The notes beneath the pieces were generated by a model. The model searched no databases, was not told the DNA's origin, and worked only from the letters and a program-made list of their open reading frames with translations. Positions 26,606-36,319 of a stretch of DNA of 64,000 nucleotides are shown here, piece after piece. Numbering within the stretch: the stretch's first letter is position 1; the number at the start of each line of letters is the position of its first letter. A program made the position numbers and the translations under genes. Source of the DNA: Acinetobacter tibetensis. GTDB taxonomy: Bacteria > Pseudomonadota > Gammaproteobacteria > Pseudomonadales > Moraxellaceae. The stretch covers positions 2,604,001-2,668,000 of the forward strand of contig NZ_CP098732.1 in NCBI RefSeq assembly GCF_023824315.1, read 5' to 3'.

Positions 26606-28414
26606 CTATTTCTTCATGTCAATATCGATGTACATCCATTCCGCAGGCAAAATCGGATGCTTTTTAAAACCAATCACGCGGGGCTGTGCCAAGACATTAC
26701 GATAACGCGCACCAATAATTTGTACGGGCATATACACTTCGAGCAAGCGTGACATTTTCCGATACAATGCATCTCGTTCTGGACTAGGCGGCATTTTCTG
26801 GCTTTGTTCATACAAACGGTCATATTCAGGAATTTTCACGCAGGCATTGTTGGTTACATTGATATTCTTGCCATAGAACAACTGCATAAAGTTGTCAGCA
26901 TCTGGATAATCGGCAATCCAAGCCGAGCTTTTAAACATGGTCTTGCATTGCTTTTCTAACTTCAGTGCTTCAGCAAATGGCAAGGACTGGGTGCTCATTT
27001 TAATTTTGATACTATCCAGCGTTTTCTTCCAAAATTCTGCCTGTTGTTGACTCCGCGCACTATTACCCGAGATCGTCATATTAATTTGCAAAGGTTTACC
27101 ATTCGGCAAAGTACGCCAACCATCTGCACCGACTTTATAGTGATAGCGGTCTAACAGTAGATTGGCGGCTTTAACAGAATAAGGAATACTGCTTTTATAG
27201 TTTGGATCATAGCCCACCACGCCATTTGGAATCGGGGCTTGTAAGCGTTGTGCATCGCCTTTTTGTAAAATATTGATGTAGTTATCTGCCGAAAAGGCCA
27301 TCGCCATGGCACGACGCAAGGCGATTTTGTCTTTGCTCATACCACCCACGACTGGGTTTTGCATGTTCCAATAATGGTAATCAATCGAAGGATCAGTAAT
27401 CCGCGACAGGTGTACGCCTTTTTTCGCCAGTTCAGGTTTGAGTTTGCCATTTTGCAAAGCTTGAACGGTTAATTCCCCATCCAAAGCAAACAGATCAACT
27501 TCATCTTTAATAAAAGACAACCAACGCGACTGCCCTTCTTCCATCACCTGAATATCAATCACGCCAATTTGTGGCATTTTTTTGCCTTGCATGGCTTTGA
27601 CAATTTTCTGATCTTCTACCGTAGAAGCCTTAAAGTTCCAGACAAAACTACGAAAATCAGGATTAGCTTTCAAAATAATGCGGGAACCTGGCGTCCAACG
27701 AGTTAGCATATACGGCCCCGTTCCGACAGGGTGCCCCATGACAAAACCTGCTTTATCTCGATATTTCTCAATCACTTCACGTGCCACGGCACCCGCAGGT
27801 TGATGTGCCAGTAACATCGGAAAGTTTTGATCAGGACTGGTTAAACGAATCACCAAGGTATATCGGTCAGGCGTTTGCAAACCTGCAACGGGTTGATCGT
27901 AATTAAACTTGCCTGTTTTAGCCGCCTGTTTTAATACTGTGTCCATTCCTAAAATACGTCCATCCAGTAACCAACTGTTCGGAGAACGCAAGTTCGGATC
28001 GAGTAGGCGTTTAAAGGTATACACATAATCTGCCGAAGTTAGTTCACGCTTTTTGCCCTTAAAGACTGGATCTGCGGCAAAATAAATGCCCTTTTGGATA
28101 CGAATGGTATAGGTCAAACCATCGGCACTGACTTCAGGTAAGGCGACTGCGGTACGTGGAACCAACTTTGCAGGCGATGCCAAATAATCGTAGGTAAACA
28201 AAGTCTCAAAAATTGAACCGTTGACATGCGCAGAATACAAATCATGTACGCCTGCGGGGTCAAAACCCGTTTCAGCCACAGGGAACACATAACGTAAGAC
28301 TTTGTGTGGGTCGGCAGGGCTTTGTGCCAATAAACTCATAGAGCTTGTGATTAAAAGGCCACCTGCCAATACCCCTTTGAGCCAATACTGATTTTTTTTA
28401 TTCAACTGTTTCAT
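26606..28414 (-). CDS. Peptide ABC transporter substrate-binding protein 2
   Basis: The 602-aa protein belongs to SBP family 5. It has a signal peptide (YWLKGVLAGGLLITSSMSLLA then QSPADP), VLRYVFPVAETGFDP, the family region LTYTIRIQKGIYF, PVGTGPYMLTRW and, near the end, ALYRKMSRLLEVYMP. It closely parallels the preceding gene along its whole length, so the pair is a duplication. It lies 13 bp after binding protein 1 and 21 bp before the peptidase. The ligand cannot be read from sequence; oligopeptides are likely. Confidence 0.93.
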   Translation of the reverse strand: MKQLNKKNQYWLKGVLAGGLLITSSMSLLAQSPADPHKVLRYVFPVAETGFDPAGVHDLYSAHVNGSIFETLFTYDYLASPAKLVPRTAVALPEVSADGLTYTIRIQKGIYFAADPVFKGKKRELTSADYVYTFKRLLDPNLRSPNSWLLDGRILGMDTVLKQAAKTGKFNYDQPVAGLQTPDRYTLVIRLTSPDQNFPMLLAHQPAGAVAREVIEKYRDKAGFVMGHPVGTGPYMLTRWTPGSRIILKANPDFRSFVWNFKASTVEDQKIVKAMQGKKMPQIGVIDIQVMEEGQSRWLSFIKDEVDLFALDGELTVQALQNGKLKPELAKKGVHLSRITDPSIDYHYWNMQNPVVGGMSKDKIALRRAMAMAFSADNYINILQKGDAQRLQAPIPNGVVGYDPNYKSSIPYSVKAANLLLDRYHYKVGADGWRTLPNGKPLQINMTISGNSARSQQQAEFWKKTLDSIKIKMSTQSLPFAEALKLEKQCKTMFKSSAWIADYPDADNFMQLFYGKNINVTNNACVKIPEYDRLYEQSQKMPPSPERDALYRKMSRLLEVYMPVQIIGARYRNVLAQPRVIGFKKHPILPAEWMYIDIDMKK

Positions 28415-28427
28415 TGTTCGTCCAAGC

Positions 28428-30209
28428 TTATTTATTTTTTACAGGCTGTATATCTAAATATTGCCAGTTGGTATTCATCATTGGATGGGCTTTGAAACCC
28501 TGAACTTGTGGATGCAACAACCAGTTACGAATACGGCTACTATGAATAATCCATGGATTATCAGCTTCAATCTGACGGCTTAATTTTTCGTAATACGTTA
28601 AGCGTTGCTGTGGTGGTAAACCTAACATGTGCTGATACAGCGCATCATAACTTTTCGATTGATAACAACTTAAATTGCCCTGTGCTGAATTCGGCCCATA
28701 CAGCAACTGAGCAAAATTCTCCCCTTCTGGATAATCGGCAATCCAAGCACCGCCCCAGACCATGTATTTGCATTGGGTTGCAGCTTTTAAATTATCGGCA
28801 AAATTACTGACCTGAAAATCGACCCGAATACCTATTGCATCCAGATTTTTTTTCCACAGTTCAGATTGCACCACGGAACTGGAACTATTTTCCGTCATAA
28901 ACTTTAAAGTGAGTGCTTTGCCATTGGGTAAAGTCCGATAACCATCTGCACCTTTTTTATAACCGAAACGATCCAGTAGTTTATTGGCCAAGATAGGGTT
29001 ATAGGCGAGGCTACTGCGATAATTCGGATTGAAGCCCTGCACACCGTCTGGAACCAGCATTTCAGACCTAACCGCCTGTCCCTTATAGAGTTGTTTAATC
29101 GCTTCGTCTTGATTAAATGACAAAGTGATTGCACGACGTAAGGCAATTTTATCCAGCCCAAACCCACCGACAATGGGATCTTTCATATTGAACATGGTGT
29201 AGGTAATTTCGGGGTCTTTATTGGGGTAGTGCTGAATCCCTTGCTTGACCAATTCAGGTTTGAGCTTCTGACCATCCAGTGCTTGCGGCACAGCATTCGA
29301 GGTTAATTTGTCGAAATCGAGTTGCCCTGTTTTAAATGCCAGCCAGCGCGATTGTTCTTCTTCAATAATACTGACCTCGACTTTACCAATTTGCGGCATC
29401 TGTTTGCCTGACATTTCTTGTACCAGTCGGTTATCCCAAGTACTACCTGTCGATTTGAAATTCCAGACAAAACCACGGTAATACGGGTTGGCGGTCAATT
29501 CAATTTTGCTACGAGGAACATACTTGCTCAGTTGATACGGCCCAGTCCCGACAGGATGCTGTACAATACGATCACCATAATATTCAACTACTTCGCGTGC
29601 TGTGGCACCAAAGGTGACATACGCCAGAATATACTGAAAATTATAATCAGGACGGGTCAGAGTAATTTGTAAGGTATAGGGGTCAAGGGCTTTTAAGCCT
29701 GCAATTGGAGTATCGTAATTAAACTTTCCCGTTTTCTTGGCCAGAGCATTGGCTTGATTGCCCCCCACAATTTTTCCATCAATGAATGAATAGGTGGCCG
29801 AACGGTTTTTTGGGTCTAAAATACGTTGAATGCTGTAAATATAATCTTGTGCTTTGAGTTCACGACGTTGCCCCTTAAACGCAGGGTCGGGAGAAAAATA
29901 AATTCCTGGCTTAATCTTAAAGGTATAAACCTTGCCATTTTGCTCGATACGCGGCAAAGCTTGTACCGTATTCGGCACCAACTGTACGGGACGGGCTAAA
30001 TAATCGTATTTCAGCAAAGGTTCAAAAATAACCTCGGCTATTTTTCCGCTGTAAAAATTGTAGGTTTTGACCATATCAAAACCATCATCAGGTGCTTCTA
30101 TCGCCACGTGTAAAATCTTGTTGGGTTGTGCAGTAGCCTTGGCTTTCAGCATACAGCCCGATGAAATCAACAGGGTTAAAATGGCTATTCTTAATTTTTT
30201 AGCTTCCAA
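28428..30209 (-). CDS. Peptide ABC transporter substrate-binding protein 1
   Basis: The 593-aa SBP family 5 protein is paralogous to the next gene (KVYTFKIKPGIYFSPDP, PVGTGPYQLSKYVP, FVWNFKSTG). It opens the operon. The start is TTG at 30209 with AGGAAAGG 6 nt upstream; no better in-frame start exists before the signal sequence. The N-terminus (ILTLLISSGCMLKAKATA) could be cut by signal peptidase I after the second ATA region, or C19 could be lipidated, although the box (ISSGC) is not ideal. It captures peptides, by inference, for the downstream permeases. Confidence 0.92.
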   Translation of the reverse strand: MEAKKLRIAILTLLISSGCMLKAKATAQPNKILHVAIEAPDDGFDMVKTYNFYSGKIAEVIFEPLLKYDYLARPVQLVPNTVQALPRIEQNGKVYTFKIKPGIYFSPDPAFKGQRRELKAQDYIYSIQRILDPKNRSATYSFIDGKIVGGNQANALAKKTGKFNYDTPIAGLKALDPYTLQITLTRPDYNFQYILAYVTFGATAREVVEYYGDRIVQHPVGTGPYQLSKYVPRSKIELTANPYYRGFVWNFKSTGSTWDNRLVQEMSGKQMPQIGKVEVSIIEEEQSRWLAFKTGQLDFDKLTSNAVPQALDGQKLKPELVKQGIQHYPNKDPEITYTMFNMKDPIVGGFGLDKIALRRAITLSFNQDEAIKQLYKGQAVRSEMLVPDGVQGFNPNYRSSLAYNPILANKLLDRFGYKKGADGYRTLPNGKALTLKFMTENSSSSVVQSELWKKNLDAIGIRVDFQVSNFADNLKAATQCKYMVWGGAWIADYPEGENFAQLLYGPNSAQGNLSCYQSKSYDALYQHMLGLPPQQRLTYYEKLSRQIEADNPWIIHSSRIRNWLLHPQVQGFKAHPMMNTNWQYLDIQPVKNK

Positions 30210-30215
30210 TTTTTA

Positions 30216-30223
30216 CCTTTCCT
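30216..30223 (-). promoter_or_regulatory. Ribosome binding site supporting a TTG start
   Basis: AGGAAAGG on the minus strand lies 6 nt ahead of the TTG at 30209 that opens substrate-binding protein 1. It is the reason for choosing this rare start codon. Confidence 0.7.
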
Positions 30224-30938
30224 GTGCTGCTCGCTTAAGCGCTGCGTCATGCATTGTTTTTAAACTGATGTGTTTATTGTTATCCATGTTCCATTTAAGC
30301 AAATTCTATGTCATCCGTCCTCTGCTTAAATCATGAATCCACAATGATTTGAGGCTAAAGCGAATTTCGTGCCATCCTGAAAAACTTGCCAGTGTTTAAA
30401 AAAACCACATTATTTAAAGTTATTTTTTATTAGATATTTATCGTATTTTTATCTAACACCTTCCTAGCTACAATTGACCAAAAAGTACAACAACCAGACC
30501 TACAATGAACACTTACACAACGCACAAAAAAAATACATATATGATTCATAATAGCTCATACTTGATTTTTTTATAACGGAAAATATATTCAATATACTGT
30601 TTTATATAAATTTTACTATTTATACGTTTTATAAAAATAAATTATCATTTACACAAAAATGTGAAGTTTCGTTTATTTTTCATACAAATGTTAAAAAATA
30701 ATAAAATTCATGCTGACTTTTAGTTCCAAATTGACGCATTTTCACTCACCCCCCAATTATTGATCATCCTACTTATATAGCTAATAAAAGTTGTGAGTAA
30801 AATCACCTTTTAATTCTATAAAATAATTAAATTTCAAATATTTATATTTTAAGTATCTTTTAAAAAACAACTTGGCATCTGAATTGCTTAAACCTAGCCA
30901 GCAATCTCGCTAAATACAAAAAAAGGATTACTTTTACG
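30224..30938. promoter_or_regulatory. Divergent promoter region, peptide operon / TonB receptor
   Basis: About 715 bp of very AT-rich DNA lie between the two oppositely oriented units. No credible gene is visible. It should carry promoters for both, which allows shared control. A partial ATTATCATTT similarity to a Fur-type box near 30640-30655 is too weak to call. Confidence 0.5.
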
Positions 30939-33611
30939 ATGATAAAGAACAAAAATGCTAAGGTGACGGTCAAGCCGTCAGTTAGCAAAGCAATTCTTAA
31001 ATTAAGTACGCTCAGTTTAAGTATGATGTGTTTGTCTTTAGCTCATGCTGAAGACACAGAAATACCAGAACAACCCGTAAAAGTTGCCAAAGTCACAGTA
31101 ACGGGATCTTCAATTAAAGGGGTAGCTGCGCAAAGTACCTCCCCCATTACAATTATTAAAGGCGAAGACTTAACCAATCAAGGGATTACCACCGTCGAAG
31201 AAGCATTGACCAAGGTCAGTGCCAACCAAGCGGGCTTTTCGACCTCACAGAACGTGGGTGCAAGTAATACCGAAGGTGCATCTGCCAACCTTCGTGCCTT
31301 AGGAACCGATAAAACCCTCGTTCTACTGAATGGGCGTCGTCTGGCCTATAGTGCATTTAGCACCTCCACCACCAACCTAAATATCATTCCATTGGCAATG
31401 ATTGAGCGTATTGAAATTCTGCGTGATGGTGCTTCTGCCGTGTATGGTGCCGATGCCATTGCAGGGGTCATTAACTTAATTACCAAAAAAAGCTACGAGG
31501 GATTCAGCATCAGTGGTGGCTTTCTTCAACCTGAGCAGTCAGGCGGAGATAAACAAGACGTCCAAATTTTTGGTGGCTACGGTGATTTAGATGAACAAGG
31601 TTTTAACGTCTTTGGTGTGGTCGATTACCGTCGTTCTAATGACATTATGGCAAAAGACCGTAAAGTCAGTCAGCGCGGTGGTGTAATACCTGAACTCGGT
31701 ATTGATGCCAGTTCAGCCAATGGTTTCCCTGCCAATTTTTATGATCCAACCACAGGAACATTGGGCAATCCTTATGGCAATAGTAACTGTAATAACACCC
31801 CAAATGTCGTGGCAGATGGTGGACTGTGCTATCTGAATACGCAAGCGCTGATTGGCATTGTGCCTGAAACGGAAACTATTTCGGCAATGGGTCGCGGTAC
31901 TTTCAAACTGAGTGACACCTTCAATGCGATTGGTGAATATATCTATTCTCATAACGAAGTCACTACTTCCATTGCACCCGATGTCTACAGTCGCTCAGTA
32001 ACTCTCCCTGAGACCAGTCCTTATTATCCTGGTAAAGGAATTACACCGTCTGTAGATGGTTTAAGCGGTGTTCCACTACAACTATATTTACGTTCACAAG
32101 CGGGCAATCGTGTTTCTCAATCGGTAAATGAGTCGCACCGTGCCTTTGTCGGCATTGAAGGTGAAGCCTATGGCTGGGACATTAACGGTGGCGTGACCTA
32201 TGCCAAAAGTGAAGCGACCGACAGTTTTGTCAGTGGTTATTTAAACCGTAGCAAATTACAAGCCGCTTTAGATGATGGCTTGATCAATCCCTTTGGTACC
32301 AGTCCAGACTCAAGTTTATGGAATTCTTTTTCGGTCACAGGTGAATCGAATGTTGCTTCTTTAGATTCCACTACAGTGGACCTAACCGTGAGTCGACCTA
32401 TTTATACCCTACCCGCAGGTGACATTGGTTTAGCACTCGGTGGCAGTTTCAGTAAACAAGAATGGGAAGCTAAGGTTAATTCAGACATTGTGAGTCAAGT
32501 CCCGAGTAGCGGTACAGACCCGAATAAACCGCTGAGCGAAGGTGACCGTGATATTACCGCCTTCTTTGGTGAATTACATATTCCAATCACCAAAACTTTA
32601 GAGGCTCAACTGGCAGCACGTTACGATGATTATAGTGACTTTGGCGATACCTTTAACCCCAAAATTGCTTTCCGTTGGGAACCACTCAAACAACTGATGT
32701 TCCGTACCTCCTACAGTACAGGTTTCCGCGCACCAAGCTTATATGACATCAATGCACCGCAAAGCGAAACCTACACTGGGGCAAGATATAACGACCCTGT
32801 GCTTTGTCCAGGGGGTAAAGCGACTTCTACACAATACCAAACCGAATGTAATGTGCAGTTCAAACGTATGCAAGGTGGTTCACCCGATTTACAACCAGAA
32901 GAATCCACCTCATATACTGCGGGTTTTGTGCTCGAACCCATCAAGAATTTAGTGTTCACAGCCGATTACTACAACATTGAAATTGATGGTCTTATCGACA
33001 CCATTAGTGATGCCATGATTTTTGAAAATCCAACCAAATATGCAGACCGTTTTGTCCGTGATAATGAAGGTCGGATTAAATACGTCAACACTACACTGGT
33101 GAATATGGGCGGGATTAAAACCGAAGGGATTGACCTGACCCTGAACTATTTGACCCCAATGACCGCAACAGGTCGTTTGGGTTTCGGCATCGATGGCACC
33201 TATATCATCAAATATGACAAACAAGAAGAAGCTGGCGGAGCATGGGAAGGCAAAGTCGGAACGTATGACGACCCTGCAATTCTTCGTTGGAAACACGTTG
33301 CCAACATTAACTGGAGTTATGAAAACTGGAAGATGATGTTTGAGCAAGAATTCTACCGTGGCTATGACGACCAAAATGCCATAGGCGATGATGCTTATGA
33401 CCACCACAAAGTCAGTGACTACACCCTCTATAACGTTTCAGGCACCTATAAAGGCTTTAAAAATCTAGAGCTGACTGCGGGGATTAAAAACCTATTTGAT
33501 GCTGAGCCTGCCGCATCGAATGTGATAGACAACTTTCAATACGGTTATGACCCACGCTATAGCGACCCAACTGGACGTGCTTACTATCTGCGAGGGACTT
33601 ACAAGTTCTAA
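30939..33611 (+). CDS. TonB-dependent outer membrane receptor
   Basis: The 890-aa protein has a signal peptide ending SLAHA and a TonB-box-like KVTVTGS. The plug domain follows (TTVEEALTKVSANQAG, NLRALGTDKTLVLLNGRRL, IERIEILRDGASAVYGADAIAGVINLITK in pieces), then a 22-strand-type barrel with YSTGFRAPSLYDIN and a C-terminal aromatic F (YYLRGTYKF). Two close cysteine pairs in extracellular-type loops (near residues 285-297 and 626-640) may form disulfides. AAAGGA lies 11-12 nt before the ATG. The following genes encode its own TonB motor. Divergence from the peptide operon suggests a peptide or peptide-like ligand, but an iron chelate cannot be excluded. Confidence 0.94.
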   Translation: MIKNKNAKVTVKPSVSKAILKLSTLSLSMMCLSLAHAEDTEIPEQPVKVAKVTVTGSSIKGVAAQSTSPITIIKGEDLTNQGITTVEEALTKVSANQAGFSTSQNVGASNTEGASANLRALGTDKTLVLLNGRRLAYSAFSTSTTNLNIIPLAMIERIEILRDGASAVYGADAIAGVINLITKKSYEGFSISGGFLQPEQSGGDKQDVQIFGGYGDLDEQGFNVFGVVDYRRSNDIMAKDRKVSQRGGVIPELGIDASSANGFPANFYDPTTGTLGNPYGNSNCNNTPNVVADGGLCYLNTQALIGIVPETETISAMGRGTFKLSDTFNAIGEYIYSHNEVTTSIAPDVYSRSVTLPETSPYYPGKGITPSVDGLSGVPLQLYLRSQAGNRVSQSVNESHRAFVGIEGEAYGWDINGGVTYAKSEATDSFVSGYLNRSKLQAALDDGLINPFGTSPDSSLWNSFSVTGESNVASLDSTTVDLTVSRPIYTLPAGDIGLALGGSFSKQEWEAKVNSDIVSQVPSSGTDPNKPLSEGDRDITAFFGELHIPITKTLEAQLAARYDDYSDFGDTFNPKIAFRWEPLKQLMFRTSYSTGFRAPSLYDINAPQSETYTGARYNDPVLCPGGKATSTQYQTECNVQFKRMQGGSPDLQPEESTSYTAGFVLEPIKNLVFTADYYNIEIDGLIDTISDAMIFENPTKYADRFVRDNEGRIKYVNTTLVNMGGIKTEGIDLTLNYLTPMTATGRLGFGIDGTYIIKYDKQEEAGGAWEGKVGTYDDPAILRWKHVANINWSYENWKMMFEQEFYRGYDDQNAIGDDAYDHHKVSDYTLYNVSGTYKGFKNLELTAGIKNLFDAEPAASNVIDNFQYGYDPRYSDPTGRAYYLRGTYKF

Positions 33612-33764
33612 TTGGCGTTCTGTCCATCCTGTCTTGAAATCCTCCAGTGAGACAGTATGGGCAAAACATTTAATCCTTCATTTAGTCAAACAACAAATAT
33701 CGTCAATCTGCCCATCTTTCATAAGCAGTGATGCATGAACGATTTATTGTTTGTCTCAAATTTC

Positions 33765-33769
33765 AGGAG
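33765..33769 (+). promoter_or_regulatory. Ribosome binding site fixing the tonB start
   Basis: AGGAG lies 5 nt before the ATG at 33775. An in-frame TTG at 33751 lies upstream of it and is therefore rejected as the start. Confidence 0.8.
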
Positions 33770-33774
33770 TAACC

Positions 33775-34485
33775 ATGGGCACGAGTTTCACAGCATTAGA
33801 GAACAATTCAGCCAAACGCCTGATTGGTATTGGGGCAGTCATTTTTCTGCATCTTATTATTTTCTATGCCCTTATGGCGGGTTTGTCCAAAACCATACAT
33901 AAGCCCGAAGAACCAACCGTGGAATTGATGATTATTCAAGATAAACCACCTGAACCTGAAAAGCCGAAACCCAAAGAGATTCCGCCTGAACCACCCAAAA
34001 TGGTTAAAGAGGTCGTAAAAAACCCTGTACCCGAGAAGCCCGTGGAAAAAGTCGAACGTGTGCAAAAAACAGCACCAGTTAGCCCAACTCAGCCTGTAAA
34101 AGCTGTCACACCGACACCTACCGCAGCGCCTTCACCAAGTCCAGTGCCTGCCCCTACACCTGTTGCGGCAGCAGCAACGCCAGCTCCTGCACCTAAACCT
34201 GCGGGTGTAACTCGCGGAGCATCGCAAGGTGAAGGAGGCTGTAAACAACCAGAAATGCCGCGTGAAGCACAAATGAATGGTGAATTTGGTGCAGTGACCA
34301 TTTCGGTACTGGTCGGTACGGATGGAAAAGCCAAACAAGTCAAAGTGAAAAAATCCAGCGGTGTGAAGAGTTTAGATAAAGCAGCCTCTAAAGCTTATAG
34401 CTTATGCACCTTTAATCCCGCATTAAAAAATGGTGAACCGCAAGAAACTTGGTTTGAAATTCCTTATGAATTTGCACTGGACTAA
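33775..34485 (+). CDS. tonB: TonB energy transducer
   Basis: The 236-aa protein has one N-terminal membrane anchor (IGIGAVIFLHLIIFYALMAG), then a Pro/Lys/Glu-rich spacer (PEPEKPKPKEIPPEPPK) and a Pro/Ala stretch that span the periplasm. The TonB C-terminal domain begins at VTISVLVGTDGKAKQVKVKK and ends TWFEIPYEFALD. Two cysteines (C162-region GGCKQ and SLCTF) flank the domain. It is 163 bp after the receptor and followed closely by exbB, so it is probably dedicated to that receptor. Confidence 0.94.
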   Translation: MGTSFTALENNSAKRLIGIGAVIFLHLIIFYALMAGLSKTIHKPEEPTVELMIIQDKPPEPEKPKPKEIPPEPPKMVKEVVKNPVPEKPVEKVERVQKTAPVSPTQPVKAVTPTPTAAPSPSPVPAPTPVAAAATPAPAPKPAGVTRGASQGEGGCKQPEMPREAQMNGEFGAVTISVLVGTDGKAKQVKVKKSSGVKSLDKAASKAYSLCTFNPALKNGEPQETWFEIPYEFALD

Positions 34486-34513
34486 TGAATTAAACAAAAA
34501 TTGGAGCATATAG

Positions 34514-35383
34514 ATGAATAAAATGATCAATCCTGTCAAAAAAATCGCCACTGTTGGCCTACTTGCAGCAAGTAGCCTTCTCCCGATTCATCCTGCATTT
34601 GCTGAAGATACGGCCCCTGCAACGACGACAGCAGTAACTTCGAGTAACACCGCCACTGCACCGCAACCACCTGCCAAATCAGAAGCCCCTGCATACAACC
34701 CTTATGGCTTAGAAGCCATGTGGAAAGAAGGTGACATGGTCGCCAAAACCACGCTGTTTATTCTAGTCATGATGTCGATTGGCACGTGGTACATCATGAT
34801 TACCAAACTGCTGCAACAATCAAAAATTAAAGGACAAGGTCGTAAAGCCGATGCTGAATTCTGGGATGCCAGTACACTCGAAAGTGCAACAGATAGCTTA
34901 GACAAAGACAGTGTTTTCCGTTTTATTGCGGAAAAAGGTATTCACTCGACCAAAAACCACGAAGGAACTTTACTAGAACGTATCGACTTTAATACGTGGG
35001 TAACCATTTCCATTCAACGCGCCATCGACAAAATTCAAAGTCATTTAAGTGGCGGACTGGCGTTTCTGGCAACCGTTGGCTCAACTGCACCGTTTGTGGG
35101 GTTATTTGGGACGGTTTGGGGAATTTATCACGCACTCACCGCTATCGGCATGTCGGGTCAAGCATCGATTGATAAAGTTGCAGGTCCTGTTGGTGAGGCT
35201 CTCATTATGACGGCGATTGGTCTGGCCGTCGCAGTGCCAGCGGTGCTCGGCTACAACTGGTTAACCCGTCGCAATAAAGCCGTGATGGAAAATGTCCGTA
35301 CTTTTGGCTCTGATTTACACACAGTCTTACTCAGTGGCGAAATCAGCAGCAATCCAAATCATAAAAAAGTTGTGAATAAATAA
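34514..35383 (+). CDS. exbB: ExbB-family proton channel subunit with N-terminal extension
   Basis: The 289-aa MotA/TolQ/ExbB protein has three membrane helices: TLFILVMMSIGTWYIMI; the pair around LAFLATVGSTAPFVGLFGTVWGIYHAL; and GEALIMTAIGLAVAVPAVLGYNWL. An ~80-residue N-terminal extension starts with a cleavable-looking signal peptide (...LLPIHPAFA) and an Ala/Thr/Pro linker. This larger ExbB form is seen in some proteobacteria. With ExbD it turns the proton gradient into TonB motion. It is 28 bp after tonB. Confidence 0.94.
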   Translation: MNKMINPVKKIATVGLLAASSLLPIHPAFAEDTAPATTTAVTSSNTATAPQPPAKSEAPAYNPYGLEAMWKEGDMVAKTTLFILVMMSIGTWYIMITKLLQQSKIKGQGRKADAEFWDASTLESATDSLDKDSVFRFIAEKGIHSTKNHEGTLLERIDFNTWVTISIQRAIDKIQSHLSGGLAFLATVGSTAPFVGLFGTVWGIYHALTAIGMSGQASIDKVAGPVGEALIMTAIGLAVAVPAVLGYNWLTRRNKAVMENVRTFGSDLHTVLLSGEISSNPNHKKVVNK

Positions 35384-35398
35384 AAGAGGACATCAACC

Positions 35399-35824
35399 AT
35401 GGGCATGATGGTCAGTTCAGATGACAGTGAAGATGATGTAATCGGAACCATTAATACAACCCCGCTAGTGGATATTATGCTGGTTCTGCTGATTATTTTT
35501 CTCATTACGGTGCCTGTTGCCATTCATACAGTACCCGTAAAATTACCTGAAGAGAAAAATACACCGTATGCCAATAAACCTGAAAATATTCAACTTGCAG
35601 TCAATAAAAATGGTGATGTGTTCTGGAATGAAAAATATATTGAAGACAAAGCCACACTGATGACACGCTTACAAGCTGAGGCGCAAAAACGTCCACAGCC
35701 CGAAGTGCATATTCGTGGTGATCAACAGACTCACTTTGATGCGATTGATCAAGTGATTAATGCAACCAAACACGCTGGGATTGGTAAAATTGCGTTTGTC
35801 ACCACTCCCCCAGCTTCACCGTAA
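35399..35824 (+). CDS. exbD: ExbD-family protein 1
   Basis: The 141-aa protein has a short acidic N-terminus (SSDDSEDDV), then a single helix with the conserved proton-path Asp in INTTPLVDIMLVLLIIFLI, and a periplasmic domain (AVNKNGDVFWN, PEVHIRGDQQTHFDAI). It lies 15 bp after exbB. It differs clearly from the next exbD, so the two copies are not a recent duplication. Confidence 0.94.
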   Translation: MGMMVSSDDSEDDVIGTINTTPLVDIMLVLLIIFLITVPVAIHTVPVKLPEEKNTPYANKPENIQLAVNKNGDVFWNEKYIEDKATLMTRLQAEAQKRPQPEVHIRGDQQTHFDAIDQVINATKHAGIGKIAFVTTPPASP

Positions 35825-35845
35825 TTGGGTCAGAAGGAGCAAGTT

Positions 35846-36268
35846 ATGGGTATGAATGTTGGCTCAAATGATGACGATGATGTCCTACTCGATGTCAACA
35901 TGACACCGTTAATTGATGTCATGTTGGTGTTGATTATTATGTTTATTATCACCATCCCAATTCCAAATAATGCCATCAATATTAATTTGCCGAATGGTGC
36001 TCCGCCACCACAAAGCAATGAAAAACCACCGGAAATCATCAATCTCAAATTAGATGCACAAGGAAAAATCTTTTGGAATGGTCAGCCTGTAGAGAATCAA
36101 CAGGCTTTAGAAAACTTATTTATGACGGTGTCTAAAAAGTCTGAACAAGACCAAATTAAACTACAGCCTGACCGTATGACCGAATACAAACAAGTCGCAA
36201 TGGTCATGGCGATGGCACAACGTCTAAATATCACTAAAATTGGAATTGAGAGTAACGCTTCACTTTAA
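35846..36268 (+). CDS. exbD: ExbD-family protein 2
   Basis: The 140-aa second ExbD has DDDDVLLDVNMTPLIDVMLVLIIMFIIT in two parts, with the conserved Asp in PLIDVML, a Pro-rich stretch (NGAPPPQSNEKPPE) and a C-terminal domain (IFWNGQPV, KLQPDRMTEYKQVAMVMAM). The start is ATG at 35846 with AAGGAG 6 nt before it; an upstream TTG at 35825 is rejected. It ends the receptor operon ahead of a strong terminator. Two distinct ExbDs are also found with Xanthomonas-type TonB clusters. Confidence 0.93.
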   Translation: MGMNVGSNDDDDVLLDVNMTPLIDVMLVLIIMFIITIPIPNNAININLPNGAPPPQSNEKPPEIINLKLDAQGKIFWNGQPVENQQALENLFMTVSKKSEQDQIKLQPDRMTEYKQVAMVMAMAQRLNITKIGIESNASL

Positions 36269-36279
36269 TCTTGTCGAAA

Positions 36280-36319
36280 AAAATCCGCATTTCATCTCTA
36301 TAAAATGCGGTTTTTTTTT
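36280..36319 (+). terminator. Rho-independent terminator after the TonB operon
   Basis: Stem CCGCATTT / AAATGCGG (36285-36292 with 36303-36310) is followed by nine T. Confidence 0.9.

Noticed and set aside
30630..30660. A Fur box upstream of the TonB receptor
   Set aside because: Only a short ATTATCATTT-like match; no 19-bp dyad close to the consensus was found, so iron control cannot be claimed.
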